Shown in pieces: positions 16,740 to 24,728 of a DNA stretch of 54,112 nucleotides (its first letter is position 1; each line of letters begins with the position of its first letter). The stretch is from Pseudomonadota bacterium. GTDB taxonomy: Bacteria > Pseudomonadota > Gammaproteobacteria > Burkholderiales > SHXO01. The position numbers and the translations under genes are program-made. The notes beneath the pieces are model-generated. The model did no database searches, was not told the origin of the DNA, and saw only the letters and a list, made by a program, of their open reading frames with translations. The DNA lies in assembly GCA_023430065.1 (NCBI GenBank), contig JAEZCG010000023.1, positions 1-54,112 on the forward strand, given 5' to 3'.

Positions 16740-18446
16740 ATGCACGATCTGGTCGTACGCAATGCAAGCGTCGTCGACGGGACCGGTTGCCCGCAGCGTA
16801 TCGCGGACGTGGCCGTGGACGGGGAGCGGATCTCGGCCGTGGGAGCGGGACTCGGGGTCGGACGGCGGGAGATCGACGCCGACGGTCTGCTCCTGACGCC
16901 CGGCTGGGTGGACATCCATACCCATTACGACGGCCAGGCGACCTGGGATCCCTATCTCACCCCCTCGTCGTGGCACGGCGTCACTACCGCAGTGTTCGGC
17001 AACTGCGGGGTAGGCTTCGCGCCGGTGCGACCAGGCAGCGAGCGCTATCTGATCCAGCTGATGGAAGGCGTCGAGGACATTCCCGAAACGGTGCTGGCCG
17101 AAGGACTGGAGTTCCGGTGGGAGAGCTTTCCCCAGTATCTGGATGCGCTGGACAGCATGCCGCGCATCATGGACGTCGGCGCCCAGATCCCCCACGCAGC
17201 GCTGCGCTTCTATGCCATGGGCGAGCGCGGCGCGGATCACCGGTCGCTGCCGGGTGACGACGAAATCGCGTGCATGGAGGCGCTGGTGGTGGAGGCCCTG
17301 CAAGCCGGCGCGCTGGGCTTCAGCACCTCGCGCACCATCAAGCACCGGACCCGGGACGGACGCTTTACACCGAGCCTGTCGGCGTGCGAACCCGAGCTTG
17401 CCGGGATCGCGCGCGCGATGCGCCGGGCGGGGCGCGGCGTGATCGAAGTCAATTCCGACTTCGGCGACGGCGACTTCGAGATCCTGCGCGGCATCGCGGC
17501 GTTGGCGGGACGGCCGCTGACCGTGCTGCTGCTGCAGGTGAACAACGCGCCGGAGTTGTGGCGCGATACGCTGGCGCGCATCCATGCGGCGCGCCGTGGT
17601 GGACAGAACGTCACCGGCCAGGTTGGCTCGCGGCCGATCAGCGTGAACATGACGCTGGAGGGAACCATCCATCCCTTCCTGTCGCATCCGCTGTGGCGAG
17701 AACTCGAGCCATTGCCGCCCGCGCAGCGGGTGCGGCGCCTGACTGCCGACCCGACGCTGCGGCGCCGGCTGTGGCAGGAACTGCCGGACGACGAGCACAC
17801 GCGCTGGATCGCAGGCCTGCTCCCGCGCACGTTCAAGCTCGGCGACCCGATCGACTACGAGCCACGCATGGAGGACAGCCTGGCTGCGCAGGCGCAGCGA
17901 AGCGGGCGCAATCCCTGGGAGCTGGCGTTGGAGTGTTTGCTCGAGCGCGACGGCAAGCAGATCCTGTTCATCGCTTTCGAGAACTACAGCGACGGCGACC
18001 TCGGCGTGATCGGCACGCTGCTGGAAGACGACGCCACGGTGTGCGGCCTCGCCGATGCCGGCGCGCATGTCGGGTTCCTGTGCGACGCGAGCAGCGCCAC
18101 CAGCATGATCAAGGACTGGACGCGGGCAGACCGGCGCGGCCACCGTGCGCTACCGTTGGAGTTCCTGGTCAAGAAGCAGACCGTCGATACCGCACGTACC
18201 TACGGCCTTCTGGATCGCGGCGTCGTCGCCCCCGGCTATCGTGCGGACTTCAATCTCATCGATTTCGATGCGCTGGGAGTAACCTGGCCGGAGATCGTGT
18301 ACGACCTGCCTGCGGGCGGCCGCCGGCTGGTGCAGCGGGCGACGGGCTATCGGCACACCTTCGTCGCGGGCGTCGAGGTGATGTGCGACGGCGTCGCGAC
18401 CGGCGCACTGCCGGGTCGACTCATCCGCGGCGCAACCCAACCATAG
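16740..18446 (+). CDS. N-acyl-D-amino-acid deacylase / D-aminoacylase family amidohydrolase
   Basis: A 568-residue zinc amidohydrolase of the D-aminoacylase branch. The metal motif is HTHYDGQATWDP near residue 60 and the family cysteine lies in FGNCGVGFAP; later come GFSTSRT, SVNMTLE and the aspartate in GLADAGAHVGFLCD. Members remove acyl groups from D-amino acids or open related cyclic amides, and many annotated ones act on other N-acyl compounds. The second ATG (16740) is chosen over 16734 because AGAGGG sits six bases before it. With the SMP-30 lactonase upstream and aldo/keto reductase downstream it appears to be a small catabolic operon. Confidence 0.85.
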   Translation: MHDLVVRNASVVDGTGCPQRIADVAVDGERISAVGAGLGVGRREIDADGLLLTPGWVDIHTHYDGQATWDPYLTPSSWHGVTTAVFGNCGVGFAPVRPGSERYLIQLMEGVEDIPETVLAEGLEFRWESFPQYLDALDSMPRIMDVGAQIPHAALRFYAMGERGADHRSLPGDDEIACMEALVVEALQAGALGFSTSRTIKHRTRDGRFTPSLSACEPELAGIARAMRRAGRGVIEVNSDFGDGDFEILRGIAALAGRPLTVLLLQVNNAPELWRDTLARIHAARRGGQNVTGQVGSRPISVNMTLEGTIHPFLSHPLWRELEPLPPAQRVRRLTADPTLRRRLWQELPDDEHTRWIAGLLPRTFKLGDPIDYEPRMEDSLAAQAQRSGRNPWELALECLLERDGKQILFIAFENYSDGDLGVIGTLLEDDATVCGLADAGAHVGFLCDASSATSMIKDWTRADRRGHRALPLEFLVKKQTVDTARTYGLLDRGVVAPGYRADFNLIDFDALGVTWPEIVYDLPAGGRRLVQRATGYRHTFVAGVEVMCDGVATGALPGRLIRGATQP

Positions 18447-18461
18447 GAGCAAGGAACCAAG

Positions 18462-19412
18462 ATGCAGTTACGCAAGCTGGGTGCCTCAGGCATCGACATC
18501 GCACCGCTGGTATTCGGCGGCAACGTGTTCGGCTGGACCATCGACGAAGACACCTCATTCCGCATCCTCGATGCCTTCGTCGAACGCGGCTTCAACTGCA
18601 TCGACACCGCCGACGTCTACTCGATCTGGGTCCCCGGTCACACGGGCGGCGAATCCGAGACCGTGCTGGGCAAGTGGCTGAAGGCGCGCGGCAACCGCAG
18701 CCGGGTGGTCATCGCCACCAAGGTCGGATGGGAGATGAGCAAGGAGAAGAAGGGCTTGAGCAAAGCCTACATCGTGCAGGCGGTCGAAGACTCGCTGCAC
18801 CGGCTGCAGACCGACTACATCGACCTGTATCAATCGCACAAGGACGATCCCGACACGGCGGTGGAGGAGACGCTCGACGCCTACGCCACGCTGGTCAAGG
18901 GGGGCAAGGTGCGCGCGATCGGCGCGTCCAACTTCGGCGCCGAGCGGCTGGAGGCATCGCTGAAGGCCAGCGCCGCGCGCGGGTTGCCGCGCTACGCCAC
19001 GCTGCAACCGCACTACAATCTGCTCGAGCGCAGCGACTACGAACGCAACCTGGAGGCGCTCTGCGTGCGCGAGGGCCTCGGCGTCATCCCGTACTTCTCG
19101 CTCGCGGCGGGATTCCTCACCGGCAAGTACCGCACGCAGGCCGACCTGGCGAAGAGCCCGCGCGGGCCGGCATTCGCGAAGAAGTACCTCGACGCTCGCG
19201 GCATGCGTGTGCTCGACGCGCTCGACGCCGTGGCAGCGCGCCGCCAATCTTCGCCTGCGGCAGTCGCGCTCGCCTGGCTGCTGGCACGTCCGAGCATCAC
19301 CGCGCCGATCGTGAGCGCGACCAGCCTGTCGCAGCTGGAGACCATGTTCAGCGCGGTCGACCTGCGGCTCGAGCGCGCCGACATCGAGGCACTCGACGCG
19401 GCGAGCGCCTAG
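18462..19412 (+). CDS. Aldo/keto reductase
   Basis: A 316-residue NADPH-dependent TIM-barrel oxidoreductase. Catalytic residues are in the expected places: Asp and Tyr in CIDTADVYS, Lys in VIATKVGWE, and His in LYQSHKDD. The cofactor-binding end shows IVSATSLSQLETM. It resembles the AKR11/12-type sugar and aldehyde reductases (including L-fucose-dehydrogenase-like enzymes). GGAGCAAGGAA precedes the ATG, 15 bases after the amidohydrolase. Its TAG stop shares the palindrome CTAG (19409-19412) with the stop of the convergent AtuA-C gene. Confidence 0.9.
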   Translation: MQLRKLGASGIDIAPLVFGGNVFGWTIDEDTSFRILDAFVERGFNCIDTADVYSIWVPGHTGGESETVLGKWLKARGNRSRVVIATKVGWEMSKEKKGLSKAYIVQAVEDSLHRLQTDYIDLYQSHKDDPDTAVEETLDAYATLVKGGKVRAIGASNFGAERLEASLKASAARGLPRYATLQPHYNLLERSDYERNLEALCVREGLGVIPYFSLAAGFLTGKYRTQADLAKSPRGPAFAKKYLDARGMRVLDALDAVAARRQSSPAAVALAWLLARPSITAPIVSATSLSQLETMFSAVDLRLERADIEALDAASA

Positions 19413-19771
19413 CGACGATAGGGCGATCCGTCGGGCAGGCAGCCGGGCGGCACGTCCACCTCGATGTCGCCGAGGAGCAGGAAGGAGAAGGATTTCCCGT
19501 GCCCGTCCAGGCACAGGCTGCCGTTCACGCCGCCCTCCAGCGCGTCGTCGATGACGAAGTTCATTGCCTGCAGACGCGGGAGCACGTGGCGCCTGCAGGC
19601 GCTCGCACCCTTGTGCGCGAACACCGCCAACACCCGCGCCTCGGTGACCTGCTCGACCAGATACGGAAACGCCTCGGCGCGGTAGGCGACGACGCTGATG
19701 TTCGAGCGGTTGCCCTTGTCGCCTGCGCGTGCGTGCGCGACGGCGTGCAGGGGGACGCGCAGCGTGATCAT
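19409..19771 (-). CDS. AtuA C-terminal domain protein (AtuA-related)
   Basis: A 120-residue protein matching the C-terminal ferredoxin-like domain of AtuA-family proteins: LHAVAHARAGDKGNRSNIS at the start, SEAFPYL-like AEAFPYLVEQVT, then LCLDGHGKSFSFLLLGDIEVDVP. In the well-known acyclic-terpene (citronellol) pathway this domain is fused to AtuA; here it is a separate gene whose ATG overlaps the N-terminal-domain gene's stop (ATGA), so the pair is coupled. The reaction of AtuA is not firmly known. Confidence 0.85.
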   Translation of the reverse strand: MITLRVPLHAVAHARAGDKGNRSNISVVAYRAEAFPYLVEQVTEARVLAVFAHKGASACRRHVLPRLQAMNFVIDDALEGGVNGSLCLDGHGKSFSFLLLGDIEVDVPPGCLPDGSPYRR

Positions 19772-21135
19772 CGATGCTCCACCATGGTGACGCGGGGCCG
19801 GACGCGCTTGCGATCGACCAGGATGGATGCGGTGCCGATCTGCGCCGTGACGTGCTGGCGCACGCCGGCGCCCCCCGCGGGTCCGGAGCAGTACAGGCTC
19901 AGGACCTCGTCGGCGACGCGCTGTGCGCTGGCACGCTCGTGGCAGCGCACCGCTGCGCGCACGCGGTACTCCCCGGTATCGGCCGGACTCACCCGCGGCC
20001 GGCGCGCCCGCGTATCGCTATCGAACAGCGCAAAGGTCCCGAGCACTTCCACGCGCACCTTCTCCTTCACGCCGATCAGCTGGCAGCGCTCGCGTACAGC
20101 CGTGGCGGCGAGTTCGGCCCGGGCGAGCGCGTTGGGTCCGACGTAGGAGATCTCGCCCTCGCCCAGCCAGCCGGCGTCCACGCATACGGTGGCCTTGAGC
20201 GTGTCCGGGGGCGGCCTGCCGCGCGCGCCGCTCACCCGTACACGATCAGTGCCGATTTCCTCCACTTCGACTTCGCCGAGATCGAGCACGACGTCGGGTG
20301 TCAGGTAGTTGAACGGGTCGTGCACCTCGTAGAGCAGCTGCTCGATCACCGTGGCCCGGCTCACGCGGCCACCCGTATTCGCGGCTTTGCCGACGACGAG
20401 GCTGCCGTCCGCATCCACCTCGGCGATCGGGAACCCCACGCGCCCGAGCGCGGGCACGTCCTTGAAACCGGGATCGGCGAAGTAGGCGCCGGTGACCTGT
20501 GCGCCGCATTCCAGGAGGTGCCCGCACACCGTTCCCTGGGCGAGGAGGTCGAGCTGATGCGGCTGCCAACCATGCACGTGCATCAACGGCCCGAGCGATA
20601 GCGCGGCATCGGTCGTGCGTCCCACGAGGACGATCTGTGCGCCGGTGGCGAGCGCTTCGGCGACCGCATCCGCGCCGAGGTAGGCGTTGGCGGCGACGAT
20701 CGGCCGATCGCCCAGGTCGAGGCCCTCGATCCGCGGTTGCACCCGCACCTCGTCTGCCGCCATCGTATCCAGCAGGTTGTCGCCGGTCAGCGCAGCCACC
20801 CGCAGCGCGGGCATGCCGAGTTCCCGCGCGAGGGATTGAACGCGGTGCGCCGCACCCAGCGGATTGGCCGCACCCATGTTCGTGACGATGCGAATGCCGT
20901 GTCGGACGCAGTCGCGCAGCACGAGCGGCAGATACAGATCGAGAAACGGCGAATAGCCGGCGTCGGCGTCGTCGCGGCGCAGCTTCTGGGCAATGGCGAG
21001 GGTGCGTTCGGCCAGCACTTCGTAGATCAGAAAGCGCTCGCCCTCGCAGTGCGCGAGGCTGCGCACCACCGGCACGGCGGCGTCGAAACGGTCACCGGCG
21101 AATCCGGCGCCGCATCCGATGAAGACCTTGGGCAT
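19768..21135 (-). CDS. AtuA-like acyclic terpene utilization family protein (DUF1446), main domain
   Basis: A 455-residue cytoplasmic protein of the AtuA/DUF1446 family. The start IGCGAGFAGDRFDAAVPV, NMGAANPLGAA, ANAYLGADAV and VLVGRTTDAAL are characteristic, as is TGGRVSRATVIEQLLYEVHDP. AtuA is found with geranyl-CoA carboxylase genes, none of which is here, so terpene catabolism is not implied; other hydroxy-acid or CoA pathways carry the same protein. The start at 21135 gives the canonical MPKVFIGCGAG; an ATG at 21195 would add 20 atypical residues. It is divergent from the alpha/beta hydrolase gene. Confidence 0.87.
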   Translation of the reverse strand: MPKVFIGCGAGFAGDRFDAAVPVVRSLAHCEGERFLIYEVLAERTLAIAQKLRRDDADAGYSPFLDLYLPLVLRDCVRHGIRIVTNMGAANPLGAAHRVQSLARELGMPALRVAALTGDNLLDTMAADEVRVQPRIEGLDLGDRPIVAANAYLGADAVAEALATGAQIVLVGRTTDAALSLGPLMHVHGWQPHQLDLLAQGTVCGHLLECGAQVTGAYFADPGFKDVPALGRVGFPIAEVDADGSLVVGKAANTGGRVSRATVIEQLLYEVHDPFNYLTPDVVLDLGEVEVEEIGTDRVRVSGARGRPPPDTLKATVCVDAGWLGEGEISYVGPNALARAELAATAVRERCQLIGVKEKVRVEVLGTFALFDSDTRARRPRVSPADTGEYRVRAAVRCHERASAQRVADEVLSLYCSGPAGGAGVRQHVTAQIGTASILVDRKRVRPRVTMVEHR

Positions 21136-21256
21136 GTGGTGAGTGCGAGGGTGGCCGAACGGCGCAACCCGTTTCTCCTGCGTTTCCACAATCATATGCT
21201 AGAGTGCCCGCACAAGAACGGACGCGATGCTCGATCGTCGCGCCGAGGGGGAGAGA

Positions 21257-22066
21257 ATGCCTGCCGTGCACGTTGCCGACTGCATCCTGCACTACGAGCT
21301 GCTCGACACCACGTTGCCGTGGATCGAGCAACCGGAAACCATCGTCTTCCATCACGGTCTGGGTGCGAGTGCGGGAATCTGGCGGGCCTGGGCGCCGATG
21401 CTGGCCGACCGCTACCGCATGCTGAGCTTCGACATGCGCGGGCACGGTCGGTCCGCGCATCCGCCGAGCGATGCCCCGCTCAGCCTCGATCTGCTGGTGG
21501 ACGATCTGTTCGCGGTGGCGGATGCCGCCGGTGTCGGACGCTTCCACCTCGTCGGCGAATCCATCGGCGGTACGCTCGCGCTGCTCGCCGCGCTGCGCAC
21601 ACCCGAGCGGCTGCTCACGCTCACGGTGAGCAACGGCGCGCACGTAGGCGGTTCGATCGCCAATCTCGACGACTGGAAACAGATCATCGACACGCACGGC
21701 ATGCAGGGATGGTCGGCGCACATGATGCGGGCGCGTTTCTTTCCCGGCGCCCTCTCGCCCGCGATGCACGACTGGTACGAGCGCGTGCAGGCAGGCGTAT
21801 CGACCGATTTCCTGCTGCGGGCCGTGCGACTGCTTGCCGGCGCCGATCTGTCGCCGCAGTTGCCGCGGCTCGACCTGCCGGTGCTGCTGCTGCATCCGGA
21901 CTCGAGTCCGTTCATTCCGGTCGCGTTGATGGCGAACCTCAAATGCCTCCTCGCGCAATCGCGCTTGCACGTGTTTGCGCACAGCAGGCACGGACTGCCG
22001 TTCTCGCACGCCGACTTGTGCGCCGAGGCGCTGCGCGAGTTTCTCGACGAGTGGGACGCGCAGTAG
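21257..22066 (+). CDS. Alpha/beta hydrolase (3-oxoadipate enol-lactonase-like)
   Basis: A 269-residue serine hydrolase. The oxyanion HHGLG, the strand FDMRGHGRS, the nucleophile elbow G100-E-S102-I-G, and a late His in HSRHGLPFSH make up the expected triad region. It resembles enol-lactonase (PcaD) and related esterases in length and layout, but no other beta-ketoadipate gene is near. GAGGGGGAGAGA precedes the ATG at 21257; the ATG at 21227 lacks this site. The gene faces away from the AtuA pair across a 121-base gap that must hold both promoters. Confidence 0.85.
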   Translation: MPAVHVADCILHYELLDTTLPWIEQPETIVFHHGLGASAGIWRAWAPMLADRYRMLSFDMRGHGRSAHPPSDAPLSLDLLVDDLFAVADAAGVGRFHLVGESIGGTLALLAALRTPERLLTLTVSNGAHVGGSIANLDDWKQIIDTHGMQGWSAHMMRARFFPGALSPAMHDWYERVQAGVSTDFLLRAVRLLAGADLSPQLPRLDLPVLLLHPDSSPFIPVALMANLKCLLAQSRLHVFAHSRHGLPFSHADLCAEALREFLDEWDAQ

Positions 22067-22138
22067 CCAGACGAACCTTCCGACGACCTGCTGCGCAACC
22101 CCGAGGACGCGGGCATGGCGATGCGCATCCTGGTCGTG

Positions 22139-22290
22139 GGAGGCAATGTGTTGGGCATCGCTGCGCGAATCCTGACAGGCCGAGTCCTCGAGGCCACCGG
22201 CAGCTATTGCTGGACAGTGGCCGTCGCAGGCGCGCTGCGGATCATCGGGCGGTCATCCTGCTGACGATGACCTGGTGCCGCATCGAGCTT
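22139..22290 (+). pseudogene. Frameshifted C-terminal remnant of an MFS transporter
   Basis: From 22139 one frame reads GGNVLGIAARILTG, then VLEATGSYCWTVAVAGALRIIG, which matches the last two transmembrane helices of anion:cation-symporter-type MFS proteins. At about 22249 the match switches frame to AVILLTMTWCRIEL, the typical end of the same proteins. There is no start or upstream body, so it is a decayed fragment with at least one frameshift. It lies between the hydrolase gene and an intact, different MFS gene, and suggests a past deletion or replacement of a transporter. Confidence 0.55.
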
Positions 22291-22339
22291 TCCGCTGCTG
22301 CCGGGCGGACCGAAAGACGAGTCAGAAACGGAGGAGCGG

Positions 22340-23578
22340 GTGTTCGACTGGTATCGCGACCTGAGCAAGCCTGAGCGCCGGACTCTCACCGCCGCCTTTG
22401 CCGGCTGGTCCGTGGATGCGTTCGACTTCACCGTGTACACCTTCCTGATCCCGACCCTGATCGCGGCGTGGAGCATGACGAAGGCGGAGGCCGGATTGAT
22501 TGCCACGGCTTCCCTGATCCTGTCCGCCATCGGGGGATGGGCTGCCGGCATCCTCGCGGATCGCTTCGGCCGCGTGCGCGTGCTGCAGATCACCATCGTC
22601 TGGTTCTCGCTATTCACTTTCCTCTCCGGTTTCACCAACTCCTTCGAGCAGCTGCTGGTGACGCGCGCCCTGCAAGGGCTGGGGTTCGGTGGCGAGTGGG
22701 CAGTGGGATCGGTGCTGGTCGGCGAGATGATACGTGCCCAGCACCGCGGCAAGGCGGTCGGCACCGTCCAGAGCGGCTGGGCGGTCGGCTGGGGGCTAGC
22801 GGCACTGACCTTTGCGGTGGTCTTCTCCGTGCTCCCCGAGGACATTGCGTGGCGCGCGATGTTCTGGCTTGGCCTGCTCCCGGCGCTGCTGGTCTTCTAC
22901 ATCCGCCGCCATGTCAAGGATCCCGAGGTGTTTCACGCCACCCGGTCGAAGGTACGCGAGTCGGGTGGACACTTCCTCGACATCTTCAAGCCGGATCTGC
23001 TGCGCGTCACCGTGCTGGGCAGCCTGATGACCACGGGCATGATGTCCGGCTACTACGCCGTGGCCATCTGGGTGCCGACCTACCTGAAGACGGTACGCAA
23101 CCTGTCGGTGCTCAACACCGGCGGCTATACCTTCATGATCATTCTGGGGTCCTTCGTCGGCTACCTCGTGGCCGCCTACCTGGCCGATCGTCTCGGCAGG
23201 CGACGCACGTTCTTCGTGTTCGCGTTCGGCACCGCCGCGGTCACCATCCTGTACACGCTGGTGCCGATCAGCGACGAGGCGATGCTGTTACTCGGATTTC
23301 CGCTCGGCTTCTTTCTGTCCGGAAACTTCAGCGGCGTCGGCGCCTTCCTCACCGAACTCTTCCCGAGTCGCGTGCGCGGTTCCGGGCAGGGCTTCGTGTA
23401 TAACGTCGGCCGCGGAGTGGGGGCGTTCTCCCCGCCGCTGGTCGGGTTCCTGAGTTCGGGACCGATGCCCCTCGCCACGGCCATCGGTACCGTCACCGGA
23501 CTGGCCTTCGCCACGGTGGTGCTCACCGTCTTCTTCCTGCCGGAGACGCGCGGCAAGGAACTGGCGGTGTACCACTGA
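22340..23578 (+). CDS. MFS transporter, organic acid:H+ symporter type
   Basis: A 412-residue 12-helix permease. The start TLTAAFAGWSVDAFDFTVYTFLIP with the acidic residues in helix 1, the loop motif DRFGRVRVL after helix 2, GLGFGGEWAVGSVL in helix 4, and DRLGRRRTFF between helices 8 and 9 identify the metabolite:H+/aromatic-acid or lactate (SHS) symporter group. The substrate cannot be told; the neighbours suggest an acid or amide. GTG 22340 is used, with a GGAGG-type site 8 bases before. A GC hairpin (23590-23607) follows the stop, then a TATACT that could be the -10 of the dioxygenase promoter. Confidence 0.9.
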   Translation: MFDWYRDLSKPERRTLTAAFAGWSVDAFDFTVYTFLIPTLIAAWSMTKAEAGLIATASLILSAIGGWAAGILADRFGRVRVLQITIVWFSLFTFLSGFTNSFEQLLVTRALQGLGFGGEWAVGSVLVGEMIRAQHRGKAVGTVQSGWAVGWGLAALTFAVVFSVLPEDIAWRAMFWLGLLPALLVFYIRRHVKDPEVFHATRSKVRESGGHFLDIFKPDLLRVTVLGSLMTTGMMSGYYAVAIWVPTYLKTVRNLSVLNTGGYTFMIILGSFVGYLVAAYLADRLGRRRTFFVFAFGTAAVTILYTLVPISDEAMLLLGFPLGFFLSGNFSGVGAFLTELFPSRVRGSGQGFVYNVGRGVGAFSPPLVGFLSSGPMPLATAIGTVTGLAFATVVLTVFFLPETRGKELAVYH

Positions 23579-23661
23579 CGCGCGTCGCCTCGCCCGGAGC
23601 CGGGCGAATATACTTCCGCCAAGCACGGCGCCGGGGACGGGGCGCCGAATGAGGAATGGCG

Positions 23662-24528
23662 ATGAACGGCATGACGGGATCCGAGCCCTTCGGGGTGCGG
23701 CCGCTGGCGCCGGCGCTCGGCGCCGAGATCGTGGGCGTCGATCTCGCCCGCGGGGTGGACGACGCCCTGTTTGCGGCGATCTACGCCGCGTTTCTCAAGT
23801 ACCAGGTGCTGCTGTTCGGCGCGCAGGATCTGCCCCCGGGACGACAAGTCGAGTTCGGGCGGCGCTTCGGCGCGTTGCAGGTGCACGTGATGAACCAGTA
23901 CCACGCCAGCGAGCACCCCGAGCTCTACCGCCTGAGCAACGTCGGGCCGGATGGCAAGCTCACCGGGCGCTATCCCGACCGGGGCACGCTCGCCTGGCAC
24001 ACCGACGCGTCCTGGCAGCGTACGACCGGGCACGTGACGATCCTGTATGCCGAGGTCGTGCCCGAGCAGGGCGGCGAGACCCACTTCTGCGACATGTACG
24101 GTGCGTACGAGCGCCTCAGCGACGCATGGAAAGCTCGCATCGCCGACCTGCGCGCCGTGCACAATCTGGACTTCTCCCGCACACGCCGGCATGGCGAGGA
24201 ACCGATGACCGAGGCGCAGCGCAAGGCGGTGCCGCCGGTGGATCACCCCGTGGTGCGCACCCACCCCGACACCGGCCGCCGCTGCCTCTTTCTGGGCGAC
24301 CATGCCGAGTACATCGTGGGCATGCCGTACGACGAAGGGCGCGCGCTGATCGAGGATTTGAATGCGATGGCGGTGCAGCCGGATCTGGTGTATGCCCATC
24401 GCTGGCAGCCGGGGCAGCTCATCCTCTGGGACAATCGCTGCCTGCTGCACCGCGCGACCGAGTACGACACGCACAGCGAGCCGCGCATCATCCGGCGCTG
24501 CACGGTGCTCGGGGAAGTGCCTCACTGA
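23662..24528 (+). CDS. TauD/TfdA-family 2-oxoglutarate/Fe(II) dioxygenase
   Basis: A 288-residue non-haem iron oxygenase. The facial triad is H113-T-D115 (AWHTDASW) and H263 (LLHRATEYD), and the 2-oxoglutarate-binding Arg lies at 275-278 (EPRIIRR). Relatives cleave taurine, alkyl sulfates or 2,4-D, or hydroxylate other acids; the sequence does not choose among them. GAGGA at 23651-23655 fits the second ATG (23662) and not the first (23656). The gene precedes the PQQ dehydrogenase by 200 bases that show no other gene. Confidence 0.9.
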   Translation: MNGMTGSEPFGVRPLAPALGAEIVGVDLARGVDDALFAAIYAAFLKYQVLLFGAQDLPPGRQVEFGRRFGALQVHVMNQYHASEHPELYRLSNVGPDGKLTGRYPDRGTLAWHTDASWQRTTGHVTILYAEVVPEQGGETHFCDMYGAYERLSDAWKARIADLRAVHNLDFSRTRRHGEEPMTEAQRKAVPPVDHPVVRTHPDTGRRCLFLGDHAEYIVGMPYDEGRALIEDLNAMAVQPDLVYAHRWQPGQLILWDNRCLLHRATEYDTHSEPRIIRRCTVLGEVPH

Positions 24529-24728
24529 GCGCGACGGCCGACCGCGTCGAATCGGCCGAAAGGTCCTCCCTGGTCGGTGTGCACCATGCTTGCCGAAGCG
24601 TTGACGCGGCACGTCGGTTGGCCTACCGTCGAGCGGTTGCGAATGCGCGGTTCGATCGGTTTCGCAACGACAACAAGATCGGCAACAGTTCTCCAACTGG
24701 CAGCAGGCATCTCAACTTGGGAGGGTTC

